Source of the DNA: Aulostomus chinensis
Taxonomy: Eukaryota; Chordata; Actinopteri; Syngnathiformes; Aulostomidae
Assembly: GCA_037954235.1 (NCBI GenBank)
Contig: JBBMOA010000007.1
Coordinates: forward strand, 28,888,957 to 28,952,956
Reading direction: 5' to 3'
DNA: 64,000 nucleotides
The position numbers and the translations under genes were made by a program. Positions 1-12,978 of the stretch are shown one piece after another. The notes under the pieces are model-generated. The model saw only the letters and a program-made list of their open reading frames with translations, was not told the DNA's origin and did no database searches. The first letter of the stretch is position 1. Each line of letters opens with the position of its first letter.

Positions 1-128
1 TTTCTTTAAAGCCAAACTTCAACTTCAACTTCAACGTATATTTTGTCTTTCGAGTGCTCACAAATACTGAAGGTGGCTTGAGCTCAGACAGATGCTCATT
101 TTTCATCCTGGCACCACCTCTTTGACTC

Positions 129-205
129 CAGACTGCAGAGAGAGCGAGCCACCTGGATTTAGCTTGACGCTAATGGTGGCAGGCGGCTAACAACCGCAAA
201 AGAGT
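129..205 (+). repeat. Dispersed ~75-bp repeat, copy 1
   Basis: The segment has an imperfect tract shared with 44926-44995 and 50264-50342: a CTGCAGAGAGAG-like start, a TTTAGC..GCTAATGG middle and a GGCTAACAAC end. The three copies are diverged, so this is an old dispersed element. I cannot name the family. Confidence 0.45.
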
Positions 206-1999
206 CCGACACATGTCAGGCAGAAAAACAAAGAAGAGCATCATCCTGTGTAATCAGTGTCGTCTTTGCTTGTTATCCTCCAACAATTTGATTTAAACCA
301 AAACAAAGCAACTCCACGTTAGCATGAGCGAGTGTGGAAGTACGCATGGCTGCAGGCTGGAGTCACCAGGATGTCCTGCAGGAGGAAAAACGTCTTTGTT
401 AGCTAAAGAAAGCCGTTAGTGAGGACTTGAAAGGGAAAATATTTTGGTGGACTATTGCATTATTGTTAATATCAAGCACTGATACTGTTTTTGTACCTTT
501 TCTTGAACTGGAAGCAAAGGTCACATGTTTGTTCATGTTCTAAACACTGAGAGGCAGTCGAGGCTGTGACCGAAAAGCAAGACTGAGAAGAATATTGACT
601 GCAGGACCAAAACTTCCATTGGAGCCGGACTCTCAGTATTCTTGTGAGCAGGCTTGAAGGCTTCATACTGGAAATGAGAGTGTTGACTTGTTTTTGTTTT
701 TGAAAAAAGAATAATTTAATTAATTTCTTGAATTAATGAATTAATTTATGACGCTGGAGGTCCATTTGCAGTGTCACGTTCTCTCCTCATCAAAAGAGAG
801 AGAGAAAGAGAGTCACGCAGCGAGCGGCTGCTTTCAGCTCAGAGAGAAGTTCAACAAACCAAATGAAAAACGCTTCCCCCTGCACATCCATTTCTCTACT
901 TTAAAGGCTGAAAGATAAACTATGAGACTGGGCAGTGTCCTCAGCGCGTCCCTTCGAAGAACACGGGGAAAAGAAAAGAAAAGAAATAACACACTCACTA
1001 AAAAAACTATTTTAATAAAGACGTTCTTTTTTACAGAATACTTTGTATTCTGTTTCTGATGCAGGCTTGTAGTAATTTATACCTGATGGATGATGTAATA
1101 AATTGCGCGGATTAAAATGTGCTGTTCAAAAGCTTGGTGTGTTATTAATGTGAACTAACACTGAATGTCAGTAAAAGTGGCAGCGGGTTTGACGGTGAGA
1201 TTATTACGTGTGGCACCTGCATCTTTTTAATCCCTACAGAGGGTTTTTGTTGTGGGTCACGAAACACTTCAGCTCAGTGTTTCTATCTGTCAGGGACCAA
1301 AGTTTCATAAGTAATCTTCTGAGATAAATTTATCACTTTTTTTTTTTTTTAGGTCTAAATCCTATTTAGTCTAATCTAGACTACCAATTTAATCTAATCC
1401 AAGTCGGTGAAATGCAGCCTGAGTCGATGCAATTATCGCTAACAAAAAAATGCACAAATGTTTTTTGAGATTTTCACGTACGTAAAGACTCAGTTTGTCA
1501 CGTTTATGTTGTTAAGAAGTTTGGCTGCTGTGTGCTGGAATATTCTTCAGATTTCAACGGCTAAAGGATAATCTGGAATTTCAGCACGTTCCACGATGCT
1601 CTCTCACGCCCTCTGGTGTCTGACACGCAGGCTGACGTCTGCACGTCTCGGTTCAGACGGGTTTCATCGTGGGACTGGAGGCAGCAGCCCCAAAAGTCTC
1701 AAAAATCCTTCTAAAACTGCGCGTGGAGGGTTGACGTGGTGACTCACTCACGCCGCCGCCCATCTGCTTGCGACCATCGCTTCCCACTGCAGCAAGTTCC
1801 TCTGCAACAGTCTAGAACGCTTTGGTTCCGTTGTTGGGGGTTACAGGTGTGAACCAGACTGAGGAGTGTTCCCTCTAATCTTCAAACTAACAAAGTTTTG
1901 CATGTGCAGCCTTTTGAATAATGCAGTGCTCCAAACTTTAAAGCAGCAGTTTTCAAAGACTGAGACGCTGGGCCTCCCTGTATAAAAGCTTAAACTAAG

Positions 2000-2020
2000 C
2001 CCCCCCCCCCCCCCCCCCCC
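2000..2020 (+). repeat. Poly-C tract (21 C)
   Basis: An uninterrupted run of 21 cytosines. It lies in a segment that begins TTTTCAAAGACTGAGACG and resembles a degraded dispersed fish repeat. Confidence 0.9.
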
Positions 2021-4269
2021 GCATCACTTAGTTTACTTCTGATCCTAAACTTTTTCTCTTCCACGGTAAAAAGGCAAACATAAATTGTGCTGTTGAAATG
2101 CAAAGTGGTTCTAAAATCTCAAGTTCCCTTCATTAAATGTGACGTTCTGTAAAAATTGCAAATAAAATAACAATAAAAGTGAGGACTGTCAGCCTTCACT
2201 TGACAGCTCAGTCCATCAGGAGCAGGTTTCTGTCTCTGAAACGGTCCCAACCAGGAGAACTCGCACGCACTGAACCACACACCCGGTGACCACCGGCGAC
2301 CTGCAGCATCACGCTGCTGCCTGAGCAAATCACCGCAATCCAGAGATCATTTGAGGTCACAAGAAGAGTAAAAGCAGTCGTGACTGACAGAATATTGATT
2401 AGTATTTTCAGGTATTGTTGGTCCTGGCATCAGGGTTTGTAACTTGGTGTGCAGGCCTGCCTGAGAGGGCCGACTCTTAGCCAAAGTTGCCAAACTTGCT
2501 GTTTTACGTCGCTTCTGAGAGCAGCAGGTACCTGAACGCCGTCTGTCCTGAGTCTTAAGTTAGTTTCTGACTCTTTGAAGGACGGAAGAAAAGAACTATT
2601 AAACTGCTCAAAATGTCTCTGAACCGCACGATCACATACATTGGGGCAGTTGGACACCACGTCCATCCGATGACTCATGTTCTCACACCTCCATTCACTG
2701 AGCCTCCCCTCAAACTGTGCGGAGCGCCAGGGAGGCCGGCTGCACGCTGACGATCTCTGAGGCCCGTTAAAGATTTAAAGGAATGACTGAACATACAGCC
2801 CCACCTCCTGGGTTTGACGGATTCAAATCTCTTCCCCTTTGTCTTTAAAACTCAGTCTGACTCACGGAGGCAACAATAACAGTCTGAACAGACAGTGTCA
2901 TGGTGGAGTCAAGTGATGCTGCCAGTCTGAGTAAGAGTCCAGATTGTAGCGTGAGTCATCAGTGAGGGTTATTTACTGAAATATTAGAGAATAACGTGAA
3001 GGCGAGTCGTGGAAGAGAAGCCGTCCCGAGACAGAATGTCTCCCAGCCTTCTGCTTCTCTGATTGATGAGCATTCTGGGAAAAATAATTTTGAACTCCTT
3101 GTGATCTCCAGAGGATTTATTAGCATCCTATTATGTTCATCTTATAGTAGCAGCCTCCCTTGTACACTCTTGGCAGGCAGCTGAGTAATGATGGTTCTGT
3201 TGCTCTGCACTCTCAGGAAGCGTTCCCATCCCAGGCTTTCAGGCTGGGCTCTAAATTACTGCTCCGATCTGGGTTTATGGACCATTGTTTACATATTTGC
3301 TTGGCTGCAGTCGCTGGTCAACACGAGCGCACGGCCATGCCAGGAAACACTCGAGAGAGAGAAGCTCTCGCTGCTGCCAGATTTACAACCAATCCTCTGA
3401 TAACCAAGATTATGACCGCGTGTCAAGGACGCCTGAACAGTAAATGAACATGAACTCTGAAGCACAAATATTTAGCACAATGTGTGAAAATTTAGATGCA
3501 GGATTTGCAAAGCAGGGCGTTACCATTCATGAGTTAATGTTCTAACAGGAACCTGGAAAAAAAAAAAGTTCCACTGAGACAAAACAAACCAACAACACCA
3601 GTTTGGTGCAGGTTTTTTTTCGCGTCCAAAGGCGAGACGCGGTGAGCAGCTGTTAGAACTCGGTCACAGATAACGCGACCGACATGGCGGAGGGGAGCAG
3701 CAGCTCACAGATGCTCGCCACCACGCTGGCGGCCGACGGCCGGAGCAGACAGAACTCAACGTCTGTTGGTCAAATTCACTTTGAAGTGATGAACAATAAC
3801 AGATCCCTCCGCTGATGTTTGATCCCCCAACCTTTCACGCCAGCCCCGTCTGCCGAACAGCTGACGAACACAAGGCGAATCCATCAAGACGCATGAATCA
3901 GAGCTCTGGTGGCGCACGGAGATTTAGACGCCAACAACAAATGGAGTCGAGCACCCAGGAGAGGTTGCAGTGGCGAGAACACGGTGATACAATCAATGAA
4001 AACCAGAGACTCGCAAAGTTTCCAAGATTCCAGGCTCCTGGCAAAGTTGCTGGATCTTTTGAGGCTCACAGTTGTTCCTCTGGACTTCCCCTCACTTGTG
4101 GCCCTCGCCTCTTCCATCAACCACGTCCTCAGTTTCTCTTACACCTCCGAGGAGAAAGGCTGAGTTCAGACGTGGCGTGAACCCGCCCGCCGCTCAGTTC
4201 TTCAATTCTCACATCTTTGGAAAAATTAATCGAGCGAATGAGCTGTTGAGGCGAGAGTTGCACACGCCG

Positions 4270-4327
4270 ACACCCCCCCCCCCACACACACACACACACA
4301 CACACCATCATCTCTCTCTCTCTCTCT
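4270..4327 (+). repeat. C-tract / (CA)n / (TC)n compound microsatellite
   Basis: Eleven or so cytosines are followed by about ten CA units, a short CATCAT spacer and a TC run. ORFs crossing this tract on both strands are low-complexity shadows. Confidence 0.85.
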
Positions 4328-4658
4328 TTATAGAACTGAGCTGTGGGATGATTTTACAGCAAGCGGTGTCATTTCAGAGTCACAAAGGTTCTGGGCTTCT
4401 CAGTGCCTCTCTGCCACCGAGCTCACACTGATGTTTCTATTACTCCGGTCGCCATGGAGACCAGCATCTCCCCACCACCACCCCACCTTCTATTGCATCT
4501 CTAAATCTCTCCATTTCTCATATAAACCTCTCAGACTGGCAATGAGACTGCGCCCTTTTTACTGTCACAGCTTGGATTTCCCCTGGTCCTGCCAGGCAAA
4601 GTGACGGCTGTGAGAATACTTCAGTATTTCCCTCTCAGGCAGTTTCCTTTCAGATGCG

Positions 4659-4678
4659 CCCCCCCCCCCCCCCCCCCC
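4659..4678 (+). repeat. Poly-C tract (20 C)
   Basis: An uninterrupted run of 20 cytosines in non-coding sequence. A second 14-C run follows at 4831-4844. Confidence 0.9.
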
Positions 4679-4830
4679 AGCCACCGCAACTGGATGCCAC
4701 ATATTTTCTTTTGATGCAGTGCACATTGTCATGTGTCCAGAGTGACAAATAGCATTGTGCAGGGGGCATTGTTGACTTCTCACATGAGGGCTATTTGTTA
4801 TTAAAAATGTGGTTCAGACCAAGTTGACGA

Positions 4831-4844
4831 CCCCCCCCCCCCCC
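4831..4844 (+). repeat. Poly-C tract (14 C)
   Basis: An uninterrupted run of 14 cytosines in non-coding sequence, about 150 bp after the 20-C run. Confidence 0.85.
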
Positions 4845-5683
4845 GCACTGCCTCGCTGGTAGGAATTTATTATTGAAAGTTCTGGGTGAGCTCATATCCG
4901 TTCGCCCTACTGCCCCACAGCACGTGAAAGCCAATAACAGGAGAAGCGATTATTTGTGCGCCACAGAGCAGCTTTTATGAAATATGTTTACTGTAGTCAC
5001 CCTCCCATCTAAATGCCCAGAATGAGCTCTCCATAGACCCCCCCCAGCCCCATGAATGATTAATGAGTCAGAGTGCCTCGAGAACCGGCCACACAAACTA
5101 ATTTCCACCAGGTAGATCAGCAGCTTGTGTTTTTAGAACATCAAAGTTTCGCTGACATCCACGCCGGCCCTCGGGAGGCCGCGCTCACGCCTTCACTCAC
5201 TGTTTGTCTTATTTGTTGTTGGAATGTTTACAGTCTTTTTTTTCTTTTCTTTTTTGAAAGTCAGTCAGGTTCGAGGCGCCCTGTGATTTTGTTTCCATGC
5301 AAACAGATACAATCATGTTTACTTCCAACCAGGTAGCAAATTTCCCCCCGGCAACACGCGTCTGCTTCGTTTTGATCTCCTCCTCCTCCTCCGGTGCCGG
5401 CGGTGTTGGATTGTTAGCGTTATCACTGCTGCAGGAGGGAGGCTGCACCGCGCGGCCTCGTGATATTTAGTGTTTTCGTCTCTTCTCTGGTTGCTTTGCC
5501 AGCCCTCCATGACACAAGTTGACGTCCTGATTTAACTGGTTGATGGTCGTTGAGCTGTGACATCAGGACCGACCCGCTGGAAGCGGACGGACGGCTCACG
5601 AAGCTGAGAGGCCGCGTTTGCTCTCCTCCCTGCTTGTGCCGTTGACATCACGACAGGATTTCATCAGGCGATATTGAGCTTCG

Positions 5684-5819
5684 TTATCTGATGATAAAAA
5701 GACGAATGAACCCGTTAATGAGATCATTATCACAGGATATGTCTGGTGATAACGAGATAATTACTCTTTATGATGGTATAATTATCTTGTCTCCACAGCG
5801 TAACCGTTACCTGTGATAA
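5684..5819. promoter_or_regulatory. Cluster of seven WGATAR motifs (candidate enhancer)
   Basis: Seven matches to WGATAR lie within 136 bp: 5684-5689 (-), 5692-5697 (+), 5727-5732 (-), 5747-5752 (+), 5755-5760 (+), 5782-5787 (-) and 5814-5819 (+). A random sequence of this length would be expected to contain well under one. The density suggests a GATA-factor-bound element, but no target gene is evident nearby. The nearest recognised gene is mgat4c, 11 kb away. The sequence is AT-rich, and local duplication of a GATAA unit could also create the pattern. Confidence 0.35.
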
Positions 5820-7384
5820 CCGGTTAGCCTCCTCACTAGGAGATCATGTCATAACTACCTGTAACTACCACAAAGTTGATATTGGACCCATTTTCTGCCG
5901 ATGCACGACGGCTGGGGGGGAGATACTTCAACAGATATCTCCAATTATTTAGAATTATATTCATTTTCTCACATTTCATGCCCTGCTTCACTTTTCTTTT
6001 CTTTCCCTCTCCATGTCATCCTTTCTTTCTGTTTCTTCAGGGAATTCAGAACTTCGTGTTTCCAATCCGAGCTTCTTGTTTTTATTTTGTTCAGTCTCTT
6101 CATTTTTGCTGTCAGTATTTCATTGAACTGTTTACATAATAATGCAGCAACAACACGATCAATTATTCATACATGATTCTGGATTCACCTCTAAAAACCC
6201 ACAGAAAAGTACTTTCAGAAGCAGAACTTCTACCTTCCAACATCAAGCAGCTGCTTGTGCTCAGCAGCCTTCGTTCACCGTCGAGTGGCTCACGCGCGCC
6301 AAGTCGAAGCAGAACGAGTAGCTCCAGACCTGCCCCGTCACCCGACCCTCCCAGTGGCCGTCTCCCAGTTCCACTGCTGCTGCTAGTTTCAACGTGTGGT
6401 TGGATGGATGCACTAACATGGACCAAAACGACCAGAACGGTTCCAGTGGTGACCAGTACAGGGGAACGGCTGCACCAGCATCCTACGGGCTGCTGCCCAC
6501 GTCGCAGCGGTGCAGGGGGTTTACGTTGGGCGCCGTCAGGCTCTGATTAGCTTAACGAGCGTTGTCTGTGTTGGACTCACATCTGCGTGTGTGGGATCTC
6601 TCCGTGATTTTATCAGAAACTACTGATGCAAGTCTTCGCCTGTTGGTGGTTAAGAACAAGCGCTTTGAGCAGCTGCGATGCAAACCTGCAGGGTTATGAA
6701 GCGTTTCACAGTTGCTCACTTCTCCCTCCAAGACCTGTTCCCATCAGTTTGATATCGATTAATCGTTTCGACCCAAGCACACGGGACAATGGGGCTTAGT
6801 TTGAGGAAACAGAGGTGCAATTATCAGACCAAAGCAACAACAAAGGGACATTTTGTAAAATCTATTTCAAGCAGCACTGCACAAAGTTTGCAGGCGGCTT
6901 TATTCTTCTTAAATCTTTTTTTTCCAGATTGCTGTTCATCGTATGTAGGAAACCACTGCGATTTTCAAAACAATGGTTTACAAATGTCTGTGCTACTTTT
7001 ATGCTGCTAAGTTTGAGTCTAGAAATTCATTTTTTATAAGTCTTTGTGTTCATTTTCTGGACGTCGATGTTTATTCCATTACAAATTGCAATTTTGTACA
7101 CAAAAATTGGAATGTAACTTTTCAAAGCCGTCTGATGCGCCTTTGAGCATCTGACCAAGTGTCACCTTAAAGCCGAGCATTGTTGTAAACAAACACCGGC
7201 CAACCTTCCTTTGGTGAATCACACAATGGGACTATTTATGTTTCCCAGGCAACAGAGTTCTCAGAATGACCACTCAGCAACACGCCACCCGCTCACATTC
7301 TCACACAAATCAGTCATTCTCAACCATTCAGCTCTGCTCTGATGTCACACTGATGTGGGGGGGGGAAATGGAGTGAGTTAGTCA

Positions 7385-7385
<1 letters not shown>

Positions 7386-7427
<42 letters not shown>
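7386..7427 (+). repeat. (CA)n microsatellite
   Basis: About 21 uninterrupted CA units. They explain the long Cys/Val ORF on the minus strand here. Confidence 0.95.
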
Positions 7428-7435
<8 letters not shown>

Positions 7436-10400
7436 GATAATCACACAAGCTGTCTGAGTCCAGCGGCGTCGCTCTCGGAGTCAAGCAAGTTGCTGAGTGA
7501 CAACAGAAGCGTTTGGTGGTCGAACCTCCAACAAGACACAAGGATGAACTGCAGCAGAGATTTAAAATCCTATCAAGTGCCGACTGACAAACGATCAGAG
7601 CAAAAACACGGTTGTACTTTTGAAGTATTACACAATAATCAGTGTTCCAATTTATTTCGTTTTTTGGATCTTTAAATGTTGGGGAAATGCTACAAGTCAG
7701 TTACCTCTGAGTCTTCGAGGTCTTAGGGAGACGTGTTAGCCTTTAGCAGTGCTAATCAGCACTGACAACCTTCATGTCACTGCGGGAACAATTTGCAGGC
7801 AAACTAGGAATTTTTGATCTCTGAAATGTTGCGATCAAAACTGCTCAGCTTGTCGGCTGGATGAGGCCAAACCTCTGTTTTGGATGAACGCACCGCTTGA
7901 ATCACTTTTTTTTTTTCTTTTCTTTTTTTTTAAGGCAACCTTGCAATCTGGGCCTGTCACGGCGAAACGCACAATTCCAAACGGCGTTCCGAGGTCTTCC
8001 TGTGAGGAACGTCTCCTCGCACTCAAAGCTTCAAAGCTGGTTGGCTTCCTGGCAGCGTCACAAGTTTTGCAGACTGACTGGCAGTGCAGGTCGGACACCC
8101 AGCAGTCTGTGAAATCTCTCGCCTTCGTGGGTTTTTTTAACCCTGAAACGTTGTTGGCTCTTTGGTGGCAGGACGGTGGTGTGAGGGTCCAACTCTGCTT
8201 TGCTTTGATTCCCCGACCATTGCTTCCATCTGAATGTGGGGCCTTGCCATGGCTTGATCTTGTTCTTTCAGCGTTTGAAAAACACGAGAAGCAAGAAGAG
8301 TGGTTTGAGGTTCTTTAGCGCAGCTCTGTTTTCACACAACTGCACGTCAACAAGTCTTTACTCTTTCAATGACAAAACTGTTTTATTCCAGTCTGGCAAA
8401 GATCACGCATCCCGGTGTGCAGGGGAACTGAGAGACTGGCATTTACTCTGTAATCAAGGCTGAAAATTTAATCTATTCTCTTTTATCTTCACCACATTCA
8501 TTGTGTTATTACCTGCATTGTAGCGTCTGTTTTGGTTTGACATCGCCGTATGTGACAGCGCTGCCAGCGGCGCCTGCATGTCCCACGGTTCTGCGTCTGT
8601 CTGAGACTCTGGGATGAATTTACGCCGCTGTTCTCTGTTGCCACGGATTTTTAGACGAACCGGATCCGGCGGTTGCTTGTTCGATGTCATGCTGCTCATG
8701 CTGCCATGCTCATGCTGCCATGATTCCTCTCATCCGGCGAGATCTTCACACTGGAATTATCCAATTTAAGATGGAAATGGATGTTCACCTTCATTTCATG
8801 GAACATCCTCCTAGATCAGAGGTTTTCTAAGTGTGAGGCGGGGGCTCTGCAGGGGGGCTCCATGCAGTTTCAGGAGAGGCTCAGTGAACGAAGGTGAAAG
8901 AATATTAGTTATAAAGCCTAAATGTATGTGATTTGGTGTCAGACGGTTTAGAAGGTAGGAAATGTGACTATTTTACAACGGCATCCAGTTATTAAATCAT
9001 AAGGAACATAAGGAGCGGAAAGGGAGAGGCTTCAGAGGGAGACTTTGAAATCCTCCCGTCCTAAACCACACATTTGAGTTTATGAATGGAATCAACCAGC
9101 TCCATCTTATCCCTGACAAGTCTGACCTTGTCAAAGTGGCTGTGGAGAAGATGAAACGCTGTCAAAACCAAATAAACCAAATAAAAATCTTCACGTTCGT
9201 GTGTCTAGCGCAGTAAAGCCCAGCGCGAGAAGCCTCTGACTCTTCCAGCTGTCGACCTGCTCTGAGGACCTCCACCTTGACCTGCGGTAACTTTTTGCTT
9301 TGACTTTTCACCTGCCAACTCCAGCACTTATTTCTTATTCTTATACTCCAAACGTGTGCTATTAAAACACAGCGGGCACTTGTTGGGTTCATTCATGGCT
9401 GATTCTGGCAGCAAGCGCTTGCAGGATGAGCCCGTTTTGGTCAGAACTCACGGTCCATATCAAGCTGTCGCACACTTCTGCTCTGCTTCCCTGCAACAAC
9501 GGGTCTAGAACGCAGCTCTTCAGCAGGCACCTGCATTGATGGAGGAGCCGATGATGGCACTTCTTTGTTGTGAAAAAGACATTAGCATTGAGAACCCTAC
9601 GAAGGTAAAAATCCTCTGTTGTTTTCTCCCAGCATGATGTCGTCCTTACCCACCTTTAAAGATCAGGTGTCTGCCGCTCATGCGGGTTGTCGAGTCGTGC
9701 TGTTCCTCACTGATACCAAAACATTGAGACGGAAACTTGCATCAGGGCCCCCCAGCTGTGAGTCCTTGTCTTCGCTCAGCTACAAAAACAATCGCTGCTG
9801 TCAGACATAAATCTTCCACTCTAAACCTTCTCTCGACTGAACCCGAGCTTTCTGTCTGCTTCTCGGTGCCGGAGTGTTAATGAGAGTGGAAATAGGCTAG
9901 CTTTCATCCTCGCTTAGAAGTGTGGCTGCAAGATTTAGATCCTCCTGACTAAAGTTGAGATGTAAGTAATTGAAAAGGATTTCATGCAGCTTGAGATCTG
10001 GATTCTGTCAACTTTTTGGGGAAATATGGTTATTTGCCGTCCCGCCCCTGAGTCAGACGAGAGGATGGAGTCCCTCCAGCTGCTCGCTAGTTAGCTTAGC
10101 AACACAATAAATGGTTAGCAGCTTCAAAAAAGAAAGAAACGAAACCTCTTAAACAAGCTTTGTAATTCGTCGAACAGTACGAGCCATGTTTGCCAGGCTG
10201 ACTCTTGGTGTTTGCACGCTTTTCCATAAATCAAACCACAAATAAGCCTCCTTCTCGTTTATCCAGAGATAAATCTGCTTCCTGCTGACCGCAAATAGAC
10301 GCTGACATGAAAAGTCAAGGTTGAAGACGGTGGCGTGCTATTCCACACGTTCAGTTCCACAAAATCAAATCAATTTTTAAAACATTCACTCTAACAAGAT

Positions 10401-10470
10401 CGTTGGAGGAAAAGCATCAAATGGTTCTAATCAGTGACACCGTATCAACAGCTTCCTGTTTGTTTTCCTG

Positions 10471-10473
<3 letters not shown>

Positions 10474-10520
<47 letters not shown>
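10474..10520 (+). repeat. (CA)n microsatellite
   Basis: About 23 uninterrupted CA units in non-coding sequence. Confidence 0.95.
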
Positions 10521-10522
<2 letters not shown>

Positions 10523-11295
10523 AAGCTCAGCAGCGTCTGTGGGTTCATGTGCTGCCTGGATGTCAACAGATGAACAACAGTATTTACCAAATGGCTTTGT
10601 TGCTGGCTACCCCGGCGTATTACAGCGCGTCTCATTATCGCTACTGAGCCGTCCTCCTCTGGATTGATTGCCTCCAATGCCTGTCCTCTCCATTATTATT
10701 CCACGTTGTGTATGGATTTGTTGTGACCGTAACACCTCTGCTTATTCATATTACAGGAAGCTCAGAAATGGTTGGGAAAGGAGCCAAAGGCGGAGTCGGC
10801 TTGTTGTGAATTTCAAACACAAGCTTTTCTGCTTTATATGTAAAACGGGTCCAGTATGTGTGCCGCTAGATTAATGAAATGTCCAACAATATATCTCCCA
10901 TGCTCACACGGACGGCCCTCCTGTCCTGCTCTTCTCTTTGTGGAATTAAACTATAAACATGAGAGAATCTTCCAACAAGCTTTTCATGGAGGAAGGAAGA
11001 AAAAGGAGCGTGCCTTCCTGAGTCGTGTTGAAAAAAATAAATAAAAGCACAGGAGCAGCTTTGTGGTGCAGGGATGATCCAGGCTGACACGTGAAAGACG
11101 TAAACCAAGGCACTCAGGATGTGGGAAATGAAAAAGCCTTCATTAATTTTGCTAATGCATGACAAAGATAGAAAAAACAGCTTGGACAGGAGCACACAGG
11201 CCTTCGTCCCGGTGGCTGACTTTCATGTATTGAATAGGTGTGTTGTTGTTGTTCATGTTTGCCATCCATTAGCCAAACTAATTAAGGCGTTTTAT

Positions 11296-11664
11296 TCATC
11301 CATCCACTGTCTTCCGCTTATTCCTTTCTATTAGGGGTTGCCGGGGGGGTGGAGCCCAGCGTCTACGGGCGAGAGGCGGGGTTCCCCCTGGACAGGTCAC
11401 CAGTCCATGGCAGGGCCAACATACAGAGACGAACACCCATTCACACTCACATTCATACCTACGGTCAGTTTAGAGTCTGGATTAACCTGGTCCCCTCTTG
11501 ATGTCTTTGGACTGTGGGAGGAAGCCGGAGTACCAGAGAGAACCCAGCAGGAACAGGGAGAACATGGAGACTCACCCAGAAAGACCCCGTGCTGCAGCCG
11601 GGGCTCCACCCACAACCTTCTTGCTGGGGGCCACAGTGAGGACCACTGCTCCACTGTGCAGCCC
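11296..11664 (-). mobile_element. SINE-like retroposon, copy A
   Basis: The element reads on the minus strand, with its (ATGG)n tail at the left as CATCCATCC. It shares the family core: CCAGTCCATGGCAGGG, then TAGAGTCTGGATTAACCTGG, then AACCCAGCAGGAACAGGGAG. It is flanked by a 12-bp direct repeat with one mismatch, AAGGCGTTTTAT at 11284-11295 and AAGGCTTTTTAT at 11665-11676. This is the hallmark of target-primed insertion. It is the most diverged of the five copies and keeps a longer middle (TTCACACTCACATTC), so it is probably the oldest. Confidence 0.8.
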
Positions 11665-12954
11665 AAGGCTTTTTATAAAAAAAAAAAAAAATTTTAACGT
11701 TTATTCATGTTTTTTTCTCAACACTTAAATTTGTAGCCGTATTGTCAAAAAGCCGAAGAGCAAATTTCGCTCATCTTGTTCTCTTCAGGGGTTGGACCTG
11801 GCCTGCAGCGGCAGGGTTTCTGTGGACTGGAGACACTTTTGATCTGGTTTCTGTGTTGGAGCGTGTCAGCGGCACGTGATCGCTCCAGCTTGATGAGACC
11901 AAAGGAGCCGTTGCATGTATGCGTCCTACACGTGCACGTGAACGCTGCCTGGCGCAGCTCAGCGACGTGACATCATCACTGCAGCACCAAGGCTGTCTCA
12001 CTTCTTACACTTAGAAACGAAGTTTGCTCTTTGAGTGATGAAAGAACGAAACCAGAGGGCTCTCAGAGAGCGAGTGCCTCTGCCAAGGAGAGAAATCCTG
12101 CTAATAGCTTCCTCCTGCCAATGGCCTGGTACAGTCCTCAGGATCCAGAACCTACGATTGGATCCAGATCGCCTCCAAAAGTTAATCACTTGTTCCTTGG
12201 AAAATATTTCCTCCACATTTCCTCATTATCCATCCATTAGTTTTTGAGATATCCTGCCAAAACACAAGCATATATTCATTCTGCACGTGAGGGAGGTGTA
12301 ACTTTAGACTTGCAGTAAACCGACTTTATTAACTCAAACAGCTTGCAGCAGCTTAAAATGTGAGAACTTCTGGCCTCTCGTTACTCCCATTATTAATATT
12401 TGCTCTCGAGTTTTCAACCAAGAGAGAAAACAAACTGCCGTCTAAACCCAAAAGTGCAGAGAGGTGAAAACAAAGTTGTTGATAAAGTTTTGTGGTGGGG
12501 GGGAAAAAATGGATGACTGACAGATCATCTTTAGCATAACAAAATCTGCAGCTCTGAAGAGCGACAAAGGTTGAGAGCGACGCAGCTCTTTGGATTTGCA
12601 AGTAAAGCAGCTTCTTCCCGTCAGCAGATGTGAGGCTGCTCCTCCAAATATCGACACTTGAGCGCCGCAGACCTGCCGTACATGTAAATGGCATCGCAGT
12701 GTTTTTACCTTTCAGGTCAAAGGCATACATGAAAGGCTTGTGCAGCCCCAGAGGTGGTGACTGTAATGAGGATGGACTCTGCTCAGCAGTCGGTGCTTTG
12801 ACCCACATTAGCACTCAGCCTGAAGCCCCCGAGGCAGGACGGAGACGGAGAATAATAGCTGGATATGGCGACTGAGACGAGCGTTGTATATCAAGTTACT
12901 TTCACAGAGTTTCGCCCCAAAGGTGTGAAGTTCATAAACTTTAGGGGATTTAAA

Positions 12955-12978
12955 AAGAAGAAGAAGAAGAAGAAGAAG
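12955..12978 (+). repeat. (AAG)n microsatellite
   Basis: Eight AAG units. They give a poly-Lys or poly-Leu run in overlapping spurious ORFs. Confidence 0.9.

Noticed and set aside
3684..3815. A 43-codon ORF with a good start context (GACATGG) in a GC-rich patch, reading MAEGSSSSQMLA
   Set aside because: Too short, no recognisable family, no convincing donor or acceptor that extends it, and no neighbouring exon.
11338..11697. Plus- and minus-strand ORFs of about 90-120 aa that recur at 24.0, 37.4, 53.1 and 57.5 kb
   Set aside because: They are frames read through the SINE copies. The same peptide appears wherever the element does, in either orientation, so it is not a gene family.
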